Positions 10,463 to 23,862 of a stretch of DNA of 64,000 bases are shown here, in pieces. This stretch comes from Corydoras sp. C115. Taxonomy: Eukaryota; Chordata; Actinopteri; Siluriformes; Callichthyidae. The stretch spans positions 416,501 to 480,500 of the forward strand of contig JAFMOC010000097.1 of NCBI GenBank assembly GCA_019802505.1, given 5' to 3'. The stretch's first letter is position 1. Each line of letters begins with the position of its first letter. The notes under the pieces are model-generated. The model saw only the letters and a list, made by a program, of their open reading frames with translations, was not told the DNA's origin and made no database searches. The position numbers and the translations under genes were made by a program.

Positions 10463-12235
10463 CTGAATAAAGTGAGAGAGAACCATTTAAAAGGTCACGG
10501 TCAAACTAATAATTAAGCCCATTTGTTAGCTCTAGTTCCGTGAGGCCTTCAGTAAGTAGTATTTACCTCAGTTTTTTTTTATTTTTTTTACTCTCTTTTT
10601 GCTCCTTTGTATTTATTTAAAATAAAAAAAAAGTTAGACATTAACTCATGAACTCTTTTGCAACATGGCTTTGACTGCAATCATGCGTTTATTTTTTATT
10701 CCTCTAACATTGGGTTGTAAGGCATGTGGGAGCCATCTCAGTGTTTACCGTGAAAATGCCTAAGAAACATTCTAGCCTGATCTCCAGCCCAATGTAGGGC
10801 AGATACATACAGAGAAAGACACGCACGTGTTCAGGACTCACCTATTAACATCATATATAAACTGAACATTCAAACTACACACAGACTCTTTCCGAAAGAT
10901 CAAACTTAGGACTTAACACTAACCACTAACTCAAAAAATGAGTTAATTATAACCATTTATAATACACTGTATACCAAAATGCAACATGAATGATGTAGGC
11001 GTATATGATCTATTCACTTCAGTCATCTATTAATCACATTAGATGAATAGATAGAGCATTCTAAATCCTATCAGTTAATAGAGCTTAAAAACAGAAAAGT
11101 GACAGGGTCGTTCCAGCATCTCTGTGTAAAAAGTGTTTGTAAAGCCGTCACCCCTTTTACCTTCTTCAAACCAGCTCAACATTCCACATGTGCTGCTGCC
11201 CAGGCAGTAAACCCTGAGCTGAGACCAAATGAGACAGAAAGCACATCGGAGAATTTCACACGCGACCAATTCTAGAGTTACATGCTCAGCCGGGGGTGCT
11301 TATGCCCTCCTTCACTTTAAAAATCCCCAACTAATTGTTAATGACGCCTTGTTTGCTTCTTCCTAAAGCTGATGTCAACGTTCTGCACACCCTGCTGATT
11401 AAGCCTTGGGCTGCTGCAGCCTATGCTGTCACAATCTTCAGGGTTCTGGGGGACCTGTTGAGAACACTGCATGAAAAAAACAAAAAGTTCTAAAACATGT
11501 ACAAAATGTTTTTTTTTTTTTTTTTTTATTATTATTAATATTCAGACTAAATAGAAATTTAGCATGAGCACAAATTAATTTTAACATATGTAATTTTTGA
11601 ACAATCTATTAAAAAAAAGCAGGGAATTTAATGCAGATCTGCTCCAACCTTGATTGTGGTAATGTGTCTACACTTTTTAAAATCTGTTTCCATTCAGTTA
11701 AAAGGACATTTATGAGATCAAACAGTAATATATAAAAAAAGTCCTGGCTCCCAATTAACATTTCAGTTCATTCTTTCCGGATTTGGCTTGATGAAAGTAT
11801 CAAGGTCTACATTTTATATATTTATGCTGGTAGGTAAAGAGATAGTATGGTCTAAAATGTCATGCATAACGAAGCGATAACATTTACCTTCAATAGAGCC
11901 ATCATTTACGTCTGTATTCATGCATGTCAAAGCAAAAGGGTTTTTTGGCACTAAAAAACTTTTAATATTATTACAACAGTATGAAAAAAATGAATCTTTC
12001 CAATCCTCCAAAACACCCCCTGATGATTTTCAAAAAGAAAATAAGCAAAAGGCAAAAAAATAACTGTAAAAATTGTCATTAAAATAATTTACAGTTATTC
12101 AAATAAAGATAGTAAATAATTTCGGTGTTTATACTAAGAATTGATCCACCTGCGGATGCACCCAAAGCCAATTATTGGCCCCATCACTGAGCATTTAAAA
12201 GCTCAAACGGCGAGGGCATCAGTGTTTCACAAAAA

Positions 12236-12292
12236 AGTGATTACAAAAAATTACACATCAGTGTAATGTGTACACATCAGTGATTACAAAAA
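12236..12292 (+). repeat. Short direct repeat
   Basis: AGTGATTACAAAAAA appears twice, separated by about 25 bases that contain two ACACATCAGTG words. A local slippage-type duplication. Confidence 0.6.
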
Positions 12293-13950
12293 AACAACAT
12301 ATGAAATATAGAATGTTTTAAAGCAGACTGCAGTCCGAATGTAACCCACTGCTGCCATTTGGAGTAAAATAACACATTGTTTTTATAAAAATCAAACAAA
12401 CAATCTGCCAAAAATAAATCAGGTTAATTTTAATCAAAGCTGACATGATGACAGCAATACACGGTCACTGTGAGAATCAAATAATTTCCTGTTCACTCAT
12501 TACGAATCAGCTATCTGATCTGCTGTCACTGAACCAATGAGAACTATTGGACTGTAGAGTAGAAATGGTTTGGCTAGTTGTTCCAAAGGGAAACTCAAAG
12601 CCAAAGAACAGCAGTGGTACAACCTGAGCTGTGTGATTGGTGGAGCACTAATGTTGCTGCCGGGATCTCCAGCAGCAAGGACATAAGCGCTGAATCAGTT
12701 CATGCCTCAGTGTTTGTGTGTGCATGTATGTGTGTGTGTGTGTGTGTGGATTCTATTAATAAAGTGGCTGCACTTTACGTCAGTCAAAACCACTCTGAGC
12801 ATGTGTGCACTTATTCATTAACAATAGAGGAGGGAGATATTAATAAAGTGGGATAAACGGTAAAAACTCTTTATGAGAAATTGAAATCAATAAGGAAGGA
12901 ATACAATCAAATCCAGGTTTGTGGACACAATGCTTCAACGCTCGGATCCAGACAGCAGAAACTAAAAGACGAACACAGAAATGGCATTCAGAGCATGAGA
13001 TGCCACACACTGGTGAGTCAGTCCCAGCTAGAAGGGACACTATACATGCACACATATACACGCATACCTTTAAAGCACGCTTCACTAGCTGTGTGCATCA
13101 AGTGTGCTTTAATGTTTCATGGTAATGTTTCATGTAGCAGCAAGATACTGCATATCAGTGCTTTATTAGAAACAGCCATTTATTTTTAATCAGCCATTTA
13201 CCTACAAGCAAAGAAATGCAGGAAATCTGATATGGAAGTTGTGCATTTGACCTCATCATGATTGTTTCTTTAAGTGCTGAGTCTAAGAATGGTGCAATGA
13301 AAAGAATATAATCAAAAAAAAAAAAAAGAAAAAAAAACCCATCTTGAATGAAAAAACTGGTTACAAGACAAAACTGAAAACTATCAACTTTAAATAATCG
13401 TACTGATGCAAAAATCTCGTTTTCTACAGGAAACAAAATGATGAGCAGGAATTAAGCAGATAAAGCAAAAGCATCAAGTGCACAAGGCTAAGCATCCAGT
13501 ATATTATCATAACACTCAAAGTACAATTACTGAGGAAGGTCAAGAAAAGAAGAAGGTCTGCTGAATAGAGTGATATGAGCCGTGTTTATGGGGTCGCAAG
13601 AGTGAACTGTCCGAGTCCTGCTGCCAGCATCAGCATCAATTATCAGCCCCGGGTGGAGGAGCAGGAAGGTCAGTGTCACCTAGTGCTCACTTCCTTTACT
13701 ATTCCTATGACTCGGTACAAACTCATTTCAATAAATTCATAATGCCGTCCAACACTCGTCCCCTCAGCTGTTAGGATCACCACATCGGATTAATATTGGT
13801 TTAAGGTCCAAGATCAGGTATGTGATGTCACTAATCACAGCAAAACCAAGCACTGAAGCAAAAGTCTAAATAAGGACAGAATATTTCCTTCCTAAGCTTT
13901 TTCATTATAATATATGCATGGTCACAAATGTAGCAGAAAGCATGTATACG

Positions 13951-13988
<38 letters not shown>
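13951..13988. repeat. (CA)n microsatellite
   Basis: Nearly perfect CA array in intron 2. Confidence 0.95.
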
Positions 13989-13989
<1 letters not shown>

Positions 13990-14734
13990 GCTCTACTTAC
14001 ACAAAGTGGTTCCTGAGAATGAGGAAGTGTGGAGGTTCCAGAAAAAGCAAGAATAAGCTAGAGTAACTCATCTATCATTCAAAAGCATAATAAATTTTAG
14101 AAAGATGTAGAGGGAAGGGATAAGTGAGAGTCAGAAGGAGAGGAGGAGTTTAAAATACGGAGAATAACGGGAGGAGGGGGCTGCATGTGAATGGTAAAGG
14201 AACTAGAAAGAGAGAGAGAGAGACCAAGTGTCAAATGTAAGGCTTTAAGCTGAAGCAATAGATGAGTAACAAATATTCCAGGTGTGTCTAAAAACTGTGT
14301 GTATAAATGCTGGGGGGATTTTATGTTCATATTTTGCCATGCCTTTGCTTCCAGCTGATTATTTTTGGAATTGATTCCTCTCTCTCGCTCTCTCTCTGGC
14401 TCTCTCTCTCTCTCATACACAAATACAAAGCTTCTGACAATGACAGAGGACCAAAACAGAAGTCTGCCTTCTTAAAAGGCTTCTTTTTGCCATCTAAAAA
14501 AATCATGACTTTAAGATGAGCTCCCAGGGTAGAAGAAAGAGAGAGAGAGATGTCAGGGGTAAATCTTTTTATTTAGTTTTCTTGAAGTCCGTTCATTCTT
14601 TAATTTAAATTTTTTTTCCGCAAGTTGCATTTCCATTCATTCCTTCGGTATTCAATCCATTTTGCTGTCTGCCCTTCAGCAATTACAGTCACTGTCTATA
14701 CACATTTACCTGGTGTTGTGAATAAATGGGACAG

Positions 14735-15285
14735 TTTGTGTCGAGTGTGCATGTTCTCCCGATGTTTGTGGGAGTTCCAGTTCCCTCCCACAGTATAATA
14801 CTTTAGGTCTGAAAAATTGAAGCAAATGCGGCACGGTGGCTTAGTGGTCAGCATGTTCGCCTCTCAGCGCTAGGGATTCCCGGTTCGAATCCCCATCTGG
14901 GTGGAGTTTCCATGTTCTCCCCGTGTCTGCGTGGGTTTCCTCCGGGTTCTCCGGTTTCCTCCCACAGTCCAAAAACATGGATCAAGTCAATTGAATTCTC
15001 AAAATTGCCCCATATAGAGTGTGTCTGTGTGAGTGAGTGTGTGCCCAGCGATGGATTGGCGCCCTGTCCTGGGTCTATCTGCCCAGCGCTCGAGATGTTC
15101 TCCCCTGGATGGGCATGGGAAACCCCACCACGACCCTAATAGAGGATAAAGCGGGAGAAAATGAATGAATGAATGAAAAATTTAAGCAAATAATCTTTCC
15201 CTGTTATACCTGTATATGTGCAAACATGAATGTCGGTGTGTCTGCTCTGCAATGGTCACCGGGATAGGTCTTGGCCCTTAATAAG
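14735..15285 (+). repeat. Old SINE split by a younger SINE
   Basis: Left part: CATGTTCTCCCGATGTTTGTGGG ... CCCTCCCACAG, the SINE body sequence in diverged form. Right part, after the insertion: GGTCACCGGGATAGGTCTTGGCC, resembling the end of related bodies. The young copy 14828-15174 sits between them with its own target duplication. Confidence 0.6.
14828..15174 (+). mobile_element. tRNA-derived SINE, young copy A (full length)
   Basis: Starts GCGGCACGG, followed by a perfect pol III A box (TGGCTTAGTGG) and B box (GGTTCGAATCC). A conserved body (CATGTTCTCCCCGTGTCTGC, CCCACAGTCCAAAAACATGG, GCGCCCTGTCCTGGG) follows, then a (TGAA)n tail. A 17-base target-site duplication, GAAAAATTGAAGCAAAT at 14811-14827 and a one-mismatch copy at 15175-15191, flanks it. 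This indicates LINE-mediated insertion. Confidence 0.93.
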
Positions 15286-15538
15286 AATAAGCGACTAAAA
15301 AAAGAAAAAAAAATGAATAAAACTCAACAGATAGAAGAGAGTCACTTGCATGCTGCAGGCAGGGAGAGTTAAGAGCAATTGAGCAAATGGAATAATATGA
15401 TTAGAGTCATGATAAAGACGTGCTGGCAACGAGCGATAGAGACTAGAAGTTACTGATATATGGACATAAAAAGACAGAAAGACATGATGAGTGATATTTT
15501 AGGCTGCTGTTGGAGAAGGAGAAAGGACAGAGGAAGAA

Positions 15539-15540
<2 letters not shown>

Positions 15541-15570
<30 letters not shown>

Positions 15571-15571
15571 T
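15541..15571. repeat. (GA)n microsatellite
   Basis: GA dinucleotide array in intron 2. Confidence 0.95.
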
Positions 15572-15997
15572 GATGACACTGTTCACTTGTATATGATTCA
15601 GTGTTTTACTTCCTGACTGTATGTTCACCCAAAAACAAACTATGATTGAAATATAAGAATCATTCTCTTCCTGCCATAGAGTCAAAGCAGAGGTATGAAA
15701 TTCTAAGGATACACTGGATGAAATGGGTCATTCACCAAGCTAACAAAGGGGTTAAGGTTAGTTAGAATATCCTGTCTACAGTGAATGATCATTCCATTTA
15801 ATGGATTTTAATGAATGATCCATTAAATCATTCATTTAACACACAAAGTATTTTAAACCTGCTAATCGTTACATCACCTATAACTCTTTCAGACGCTTGT
15901 TCTTCACGCCAACTTTAAATAATTTGGACCAACACATGGGGGCATTTTGAATGAACTGATTGCTGCCCTTTTTAATGGCAGCATTACTGCCAAAGTG

Positions 15998-16000
<3 letters not shown>

Positions 16001-16036
<36 letters not shown>
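16001..16036. repeat. (GA)n microsatellite
   Basis: GA dinucleotide array in intron 2; the small open frames here are its translation. Confidence 0.95.
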
Positions 16037-16038
<2 letters not shown>

Positions 16039-16784
16039 TGTCACTGATAGCCTGGAGCATCATGGCTTTAAGAGCTTTGCTCTGTGACTGTGCACAAAGC
16101 AGAAACCTTAAGCGTGGTGGTATTAACATCTGTGGTGCTCAGTGTCTCATAAAACTAATAACACATACACCCTGCCTGATAAGGGTCCCAACACACTGAG
16201 CCTATATCTAGACCCCAAATGTGTCCCCATAGTCTTTCCCCGTATAGCAATTATCTTTTCAGTGCGGTCCAAGCAGAGTATAGCTGCAACAACATAGACC
16301 ATCACCAAGAAAACTAAAAGTAATTGGTCATCTCAAATAAAGGCTCAACATCAGGATCGATTATTTGATAATGACAAAATCATTAGGATGTTCATTTATG
16401 CGCCAAATCAGGCAGTGCCACCTGGTGATGGTTATATTAATAGAACCACAGGTGAAGTATCTTTCACACTGAGCAGCACTAAGTAAACTAAGAAATGTTT
16501 AACTGCTTTTGATTAATTATAAAACCATAATTATGATGAATAAAAGTTTTTTTTTACTTCAGCCTTCACTTTCAGCAAATGCTCAATATCAATATAATGA
16601 ATTGGGGTTAGGACCCAAGACAAAACTCAGGACAGGACATCTTGTTCACCTTGTGAACTGCTTATTTTAAAGGTCATCGTTATCTGATCCACTCAGCGCA
16701 GTGACGTATGATATGACAATCCCAAAAAATAGTAATACTCCACAAGTATTTGATAGATAGGGTCAGAACTCAGGTTCAGACATA

Positions 16785-16915
16785 ATTTAACACCCCTTGA
16801 GCAAGGAGAGTTAAGGGCCTTGCTCAAGGACCCACAGTGGCAATAAGAGTTTGATTTCCCAACCTTTAGATTGATAGCCCAACAGACTGACCACTAAGGT
16901 ACCACACCAAATCAA
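16785..16915 (+). repeat. Fish interspersed repeat fragment (GGGCCTTGCTCAAGG type)
   Basis: Contains TTAAGGGCCTTGCTCAAGGA, CCACAGTGGCAATAAG, and the ending ATTGATAGCCCAACAGACTGACCACTAAGGTACCAC. The ending matches the fragment at 46488-46562. This is a very common teleost repeat type. Confidence 0.7.
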
Positions 16916-18244
16916 ATTAGCTACATGTCTTTACAGAAGTCAGCTCTGTTGGTTGTGTGTAATATTATATAAATGGCGCAAAGGGAGATTGCTAGACTGA
17001 CAGTCAGAACACAACTCCCACATTAGGTTTTTTGACAGCTTTCATGTTCACAAATAGAATTTTTAACTCCTAATTTCCCCATGATGGTAATCCACAGACA
17101 GAAGAGAAATGACAGTGATGAGACTGTTAATGAGAGATTTAGAAGGCTGCAGGCCATAAACAGCTGGATATACAATATTTGCCTTCAGCTGCAGGTTTTA
17201 AATGATTACTGCATAAGAACTTAAATACACCATCACCGATGACCTGACTCACCTGTGGTGTGTTCTGCTCATTGTGTCTGTGCAAAAATTAAGAGGAAGA
17301 AAGGAACACTAAGCAAAAGAGAGGAGGGCGGGTTGTTTATCTGTGTGTGTGTGTGTGTGTATGTGTGTTAAAGCTGAAAAGCCTGTCGTGTCATTTGATT
17401 GTAGCTAATAAAGCCGGTGTGTGCTAAAATCATGCCTGTCCACAGTCTTCACTTATTAAGATCCGTCACAGTGTACCATAGAGGACACTTTGCGACACTT
17501 CAAAACCCAATAAAACATGCAATTTAACCAAGAGTGTGCTATCCTTTGCATATAACTGTACACTCACTAACAGTCTTACTTACTATATAGATGCATTCTG
17601 CAGGTCTATATTTACTGCATTCTGTGTAAATGTCTATAATTCTACATCTTCAAGTAGTTTAATGAGGTCTTATAACGAGCACAGTGATTGAACACATGTT
17701 TAAAGATTTCAGCAGCACTGCTGTGTCTGATCCACTCATCCTCATACAAATGCAAAAATCATGCAGGAGAACACTATCTTAGAGTAAACTGTACCAAAAT
17801 GAGAACATACTAAATTACTAACAGCTTCGAAAATCTGTGAGATGCATACAGCCTTTTTACCAAAACCAAATACCACAGCAAGACTAAGTCAACTCACTCA
17901 AAATGTCATCTAACAACCTATGACTCAGAAATACAGACACGTATCAAGCAGATACACACAGACTTGGGTGAAAGTCCACATGATGTTAGCATAAAGTTAA
18001 GATCAGTAATGTCTTCATACAGCTGTCATCATAGTTCCACCATGTCTCTAAATAGACAAGAAATTCAACGTTCAACGGAATAGACAACGTTCATTCTCCT
18101 CATGTTGATCACTACTGAACAGCAAGCATATGCTAATCTCATCTCATATAGAGTAAAAATCATCATATATGCATATTTATAAGGATGACGTCATGGGCAT
18201 TGCTGACGAATACTGTATGGAACCTGACAAGGCGGTCCTGCAGG

Positions 18245-18540
18245 ACGCCCCCTAATGGACTCATATATAGTTTTCCAGTTTTTCCATTTGTTTAATATCT
18301 GTACATTAGTGTCCTACACTGTTGTTGCTGCCTGGCCGCTCAAGGAGGATGAGTCCCCCACTGAGTCTTGGTCCTCCCAAGGTTTCTTCCTTAAATAACA
18401 ACATAAAAGGGAGTTTTTTTTCTTGCCACTGTCGCTTCGGCTTGCTCTTTGGGGGTCTAAAGGCTTTTCATTCTGTAAAGCTGCTTTGTGACAATGTACT
18501 GTTGTAAAAAGCGCTATATAAATAAATTACTTGAACTTAA
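18245..18540 (+). repeat. Interspersed fish repeat (GCGCTATATAAATAAA end)
   Basis: Contains CTCCCAAGGTTTCTTCC, GGGAGTTTTTTTTCTTGCCACTGTCG, AAGCTGCTTTGTGACAATGT and AAAAGCGCTATATAAATAAA. This order of motifs is characteristic of a dispersed teleost repeat. The 61-codon frame at 18322-18507 is part of the repeat. Confidence 0.75.
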
Positions 18541-18659
18541 ATTACTTGGCATTGAGCTCCATGAGAGTGGAAGCTAAATGGACTAAAATATTTGGGACAA
18601 CTAAACATTTCACAATTTAGCATATTTATCAAAGTCTTAGTCTATTTATTAGTCTATTC

Positions 18660-18915
18660 AATATATTACAGCCTATACAAGCCTTTGTTGGGCAAAGGTG
18701 GGGATACATCCTGGACACACACACACACACACACATTACACAGTCATACACATGATTGATGTAATATATTTAATTCACATGACTTTACCGGACACTGCAC
18801 TATGGAATTCTATTTAGAAATGGGGAGAATATGAAAACTCCTAATTAAAAGGACTCTTTCCCAGAATCATACTCAGGACCTTATGAGCATTACCCACCTT
18901 CACCACCATGCAATT
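18660..18915 (-). repeat. Old SINE relative, reverse orientation
   Basis: Shows a diverged body on the complementary strand: ACATCCTGGACACACACACA, GGGGAGAATATGAAAACTCC, and CAGAATCATACTCAGGACCTT ahead of a decayed tRNA-like head. Confidence 0.5.
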
Positions 18916-19025
18916 CAGACCAATACTATCTACCTATTTTGAAAAGAATAGAACCTTGAATATCAAAGACTTTTACTTGCAACGCTTGATGAATCTGGTA
19001 TGAACTGTGATGTCCTTATTAACAT

Positions 19026-19337
19026 CCATCCATCCATTATCTTCTGCTTTATCCTCTAGTAGGTTTACGGGGGGGTTCCCCATGCCCATCCAGGGGAGAA
19101 CAATTCGGGTGCTGTGCAGATACAGCCAGGACAGGGCGCTGGGCACACACTCACTCACACAAACACACTCTATATGGGGAATTCAATTGACCTTGATCCA
19201 TGTTTTTGGACTATGGGAGGAAACCGGAGAACCCGGAGGAAACCCACGCAGACACAACATGTAAACGCCACCCAGAATGGGATTCGAACCGGGAATCCCC
19301 AGCGCAGAGAGGAGAACATGTTAACCACTAAGCCACC
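19026..19337 (-). mobile_element. tRNA-derived SINE, copy B
   Basis: Reverse copy of the same family: CCATTATCTTCTGCTTTATC at the tail side, GAACCGGGAATCCCCAGCGC and the complement of the A box (CCACTAAGCCACC) at the head. It is flanked by the 12-base duplication CCTTATTAACAT at 19014-19025 and 19338-19349. It is more diverged than copies A and C and lacks the extreme 5' bases and a short stretch of the body. Confidence 0.9.
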
Positions 19338-20204
19338 CCTTATTAACATAATTAAATATAATGCATTTAAACTGCCAAATGTTACACCCAAAATCGAAAG
19401 TATCCAAACCCTGAATAAAAAAAACTGGGTAGTATCTGACAATTAAAAATGTAATAATTACTTAAGGTGAATTTAAATTCAAATAAAAGTTATTTTCATT
19501 TTACTGCTCTAGAAGTGATCATCAATTATGAAACAGGTGGATTTGACAATGTGGGATTTTCGAGACTCCTGGAAAAGCATGCATCACTCCACCTTGATTA
19601 AATAAAACTCCAAAGTAATTTTGTTCATCAGCCACTGCCTGCCTCGGTACCAATGCAGCATGGTGGGAGGAACAGGAGGTTCACTCAGATCACCCAACCA
19701 AATGCAATTATCGCACCTAGCTCACACTCGTAGACACAATTTTTCTCTCTTTCATTCTCCCCTTTTTTCTCACGCAGATATACATTCAGGCATCGCAGGT
19801 CTGTCTCTCCAGACTTCATTAAGAATTTAATACCATACCGTTTGACCCCCTGATACTCAACCATGACGCATTTAAAATCTGTCCGAGTCCGAAGGGAAAT
19901 GTGTGTGACTGGTTGGGAGTACAAAATGGACATGGTGGTGGGGGTGGGGGTAGCTAATAGAACGAGGGCAATTTATTTATTAGTGGATATATTTAGATAA
20001 ACCTTATACGCAGCTTATTCACATATGGATGCAGTCATATATTATATGACAGGTAATCCACTTTCTGCATAGCTAGTGCTGTTTTTAATGATTTCTTGTT
20101 ACACTCCTGGAAAGTTCTCAGACCTCTTCCCCAGCACGAATGATTATAAACAATACAGACATATGGGGGGTCAGGCAGTTTAGTCTTTCTAATTTACCTA
20201 GCAG

Positions 20205-20400
20205 AGTGTCTTTGGACTGTGAAATTGAACCAGAGTTTATGGAGGTTACCCACACAGGGGCGAGGCAGTCATGCAGACCCCACACAGATAGGACCAGGAA
20301 ATTTAGTATCTTTATTTTACCTACTAGCTAGTGTTTTGTAGGATTGTGGGAGGGAACCAGACCTCCTAAGAAACTACATAGAAATGGTAATAAACTGCAC
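20205..20400 (-). repeat. Very old SINE-like remnant
   Basis: TGTAGGATTGTGGGAGGGAACC and GAGGCAGTCATGCAGACCCC are diverged echoes of the SINE body. Low confidence. Confidence 0.35.
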
Positions 20401-22728
20401 AGAGAAAGTATTTTGTATGCCATCCACACACACAAACAAACACACACACACTGTATATGTTCAAATATTGTGCTTTGATGTAAGATAAGCTTTCTGGCAC
20501 AAAGCTCAACTCTCTGCTTCATTCATACATTTATATGATTAACCCAGTGTCTCTTCTGCCTAGCACAGATGTGAAATAAATCAGGAATCAATGAGGCTGA
20601 AACGAAATGCAGGACTTCAAACCTATGAGAGAAGATGTGTTCAGTTTGCGTGCTTCGCTCCATTTGCCTAATGAGCAACCACCTTCTTTTAATCAATCGC
20701 ATTTTATATTGCTTAATTAGCACTGACAGAGGATGAGTGGTAAGTGATCCAATACTACCCACTCACACGAGGACACGTGTATATACACAAACAAAAACTC
20801 GTATGAAATGAATGTCGACAGCACGTGTCTCCTTACATACATGAATATAGTATAGAGAAAAATCCTGAGCTGCAAACTGGATTTCACAGGGAAGGCGGTA
20901 GGTGTGAGCGAGTGCAGTTGCATGATGCTGCACATGGTGAATCGGAGTTGGTTACGTAAGCCTTAGAAAGCATTACAACTCCAAGCGTGTCAATGTAATC
21001 CATAGTGACAGTGTTCGCCTGTAGAGGAGAAAGTCTCACGGTGTGTGTAAGGCTGTGAGAGTGTGTGTGTGCAAGTGCATAAACAAGAGATGGTCTATGT
21101 GCGGTGACAGTTTGGAGTATGTGACCGATCTGCCTTGTAACATCCATGCCAGCAACACTGAGTGTATGCATGCATGTGCGCGTGAGTGTGTGCATGTTAG
21201 ATATATAATAATCTACATCATGCTTTTCAATACATTCATGAATTGTGTAACACATTGCCCCTAATTCCATGGGCACATCAAAGATGCATAGAAACAGTAA
21301 AGCAAATCTGGAGGTGATTTCAGTCAGAAAAGGAACAAAAATCCACCATCTTTCAAAAACGAATGAAATTCAAGTTGTAATTTGGTGAAGTTTAATAAAC
21401 ATGAAGCATTTGGATGGAAAAACCTGTATGTTCCATCAGCTCATATTCTTTCCATATTTTTTATCATATTTTTTACCATCTATTCTTTCCATATTTTTTT
21501 CCTTACATGGAGCTTTTTATGAAATTCTAGAAACACACACACATCCAAGTAGTTACATGCTGCTCGTCAGATGAAACAAAGACATGACTAATGTTTGACT
21601 AAGTCGTAGCTGAAGGAAAACAAGTTTGAGGTTACTCCCCAACCACTCGATGTGTGAGTGCGTGGAGATTGATAAGGAGATACCAGCCATCCGCTCATAG
21701 GTACTGAATGTGTATGTTTAACTGATAGCATCTATTCCCTCAGAGAACAAAATGTCCATGTTAGCAGTTTCACACAAGCATGTATTAAGACTTCAGTTGA
21801 TATTACAAAATCAGACCCCAGGTGCATTTTAGTTGCTTCTTATTTATTTGTTTTTTTTTAATGTGTTAAATTCTCAAATTCTCTCCAGTAATCCTGCGTG
21901 AGCAGCGAATCACTGGAATTACCATAGGAACAAAAAGCTGAACTCTGTAAACAGAAGGCCTGCAAATTTTTTCGCCTGCAGCCTATTTTTTTTTTCCTAA
22001 ACTGATGACTGAGTAATTTGGTCCTCACTGGCTCTCCTTATTAAGCAATGCATTTTTATTAGATATGTAGCATGAATGCAGATTGTTTATCCCGCCGGAG
22101 GAAGGCAAAAGAAGAAAAAAAGCGAGAGTTGCTATTTCTGGACAACGGGAACTTTGGGAATTCTTTTGAACATGTTTGAACCCCTGGGCTCAATCGGAAT
22201 GGGAACTGTATGTTTGAATGTTAACGTCACTCAGAAGAAGGAAACGGTAATAACCAAACTACAGAGAGATGATTAGCACACTGTGTTTTATAACCTTGTT
22301 TATTAATGCTATTTTCTGGGCTGACTATAACAATGTTTTCATTATCTGTAGTTCAGAATCCTATAAATAAAAAATACGGCTCATTGTCCGTGGGGATTAA
22401 CAAGATACTGTTTACTACTAGATTTTAATTAACTGATATAATATAATGTTATTTAATAGTAATAAAAAGGGATTTAAAATGTTTAATCATTATGTTAATC
22501 GCAGGTTCTGAAATTGCCACCATAATTAGTTTATACAAGACTTTTTAATTCAGCAAATATTCTGTCATAATAATAACGAAAAAAAAAATGTATGTAATGT
22601 GTATTGCATTTAACAAACCTCATTAACCCTCAGACACTCAAAATTTAATAAACCCACCTCTGTATCTCTAGATGAGCATTGTCTACTAGAATGCTGTAGA
22701 AGTTCATGTGAGTGTGAGTGGAACTCAC

Positions 22729-22832
22729 CAGCTTGCGCTGACACCAACCACAGACGCCGCAGAGAGCAACCAGCCAAACTGCACACACTGTTACTGCCAA
22801 AGACACCAGGAACACACTCAGGGCCAATGGGC
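22729..22832 (-). CDS. syt7: syt7 coding exon 2 (transmembrane segment)
   Basis: This exon encodes residues 13-46, from PLALSVFLVSLA to CGVCGWCQRKL. Residues 14-39 are a continuous hydrophobic span and form the single type I membrane anchor. Cys36, Cys39 and Cys42 lie at its cytoplasmic end, where SYT7 is known to be palmitoylated. The ending WCQRKL is a SYT7 hallmark at exactly this exon boundary. The acceptor reads ATTCACAG and the donor GTGAGT. The exon takes two bases of a split codon and ends in phase 0, matching both neighbours. The hydrophobic part differs clearly from the mammalian form as I know it, which suggests a fish-specific paralogue such as syt7b. A (CA)n/(GT)n stretch lies immediately upstream of the acceptor. 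Confidence 0.9.
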
Positions 22833-23821
22833 CTGTGAATCACACACACACACGCACACACACACACAAACACAGAAAGTTAATTATTTAGTCTCTCCAG
22901 ATAGAAAACAAATTGCCTAAAATTACAAAATTTGCAAAAGCAAAAAAACATTTTTACTGCTGTGGAATAGACACATAAATAATTTACATCATTAATACAA
23001 AACATTTCATAGTCACACGATGTGGATTTGACCAGGGGTCCCCAGAACTTCCATTTACATACAAAATATGTTTAGTTGGTGAGCTGTTATCAGTTCAGCA
23101 GTGACACTAATGGCTAATACATTTGCGGAGAAACAGACGACCTGCAGTCTAATCTATAACTGTATAAACAGGCAAATGTTGAAAACGTTATAAAGTGGCT
23201 GGTGAGTGAATATCCTCAGTCATGTTTAAATCTATTTTTTGTTCCAGAATTACTGTGCCTCTGTGCACAGGGAAAAGCTGGGATGAAGCGTAATGTTGAA
23301 TGCGGAGTCAATTTGAAAATCAGCAAAACGCAGGCTACAGTGTCTTAACATTAATCAGTTTCATAAATTTTCAGTTTTTAAAAAAATGTACACACATGCA
23401 TGCAGGCTTACACTCATGATGACCTGATGCAGAGAGAACTTGACTTGGATCAGTGTTGATGGTAAGCTCTATTCCCCATAGCTTCACAAAACACACTTAT
23501 CTTTATTTACTGCTAGAGTAAAGAGATGTAAAACTGGGTTGAGTGTAGTGAAAAACCAAAACATGGAGGAATACAGATTGGAAAAAAAGACAGAAACTGA
23601 CAGAGGGACCAAAAGAAACAGAGGAACACTAACAGAGACAGAGCCTGACAAAGTTAGATTAATGGCTGGTCTTAATGCCAGGATAGACAGAAACAGACAG
23701 AGAGAAGGCTGATAAATGAATAAGATTTATTTCCACTGTAAGTAGCAAGAGAGGAAAATGTAATGCTCTGGTGCACTCGTACCAGCATGCAGGTTCGGTG
23801 TGTATGTGTGTGAGTGTGAGC

Positions 23822-23823
23822 GA

Positions 23824-23862
<39 letters not shown>
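23822..23862. repeat. (GA)n microsatellite
   Basis: GA array with a single GATA interruption in intron 1. Confidence 0.95.

Larger units (their letters stand above)
10463..22728 (-). other. syt7 intron 2
   Basis: This 12.3 kb intron contains two copies of the young SINE family (14828-15174 and 19026-19337), several decayed repeats and many dinucleotide microsatellites. I examined the open frames of 60-130 codons here; none has a recognisable domain, and most overlap SINEs or GA/CA runs. Confidence 0.75.

Noticed and set aside
14912..15139. Recurring 75-codon frame beginning MFSPCLRGFPPGS, also seen at 38880, 51436, 56343 and 63732
   Set aside because: It is the SINE body translated. The family is non-coding, and the frame varies between copies.
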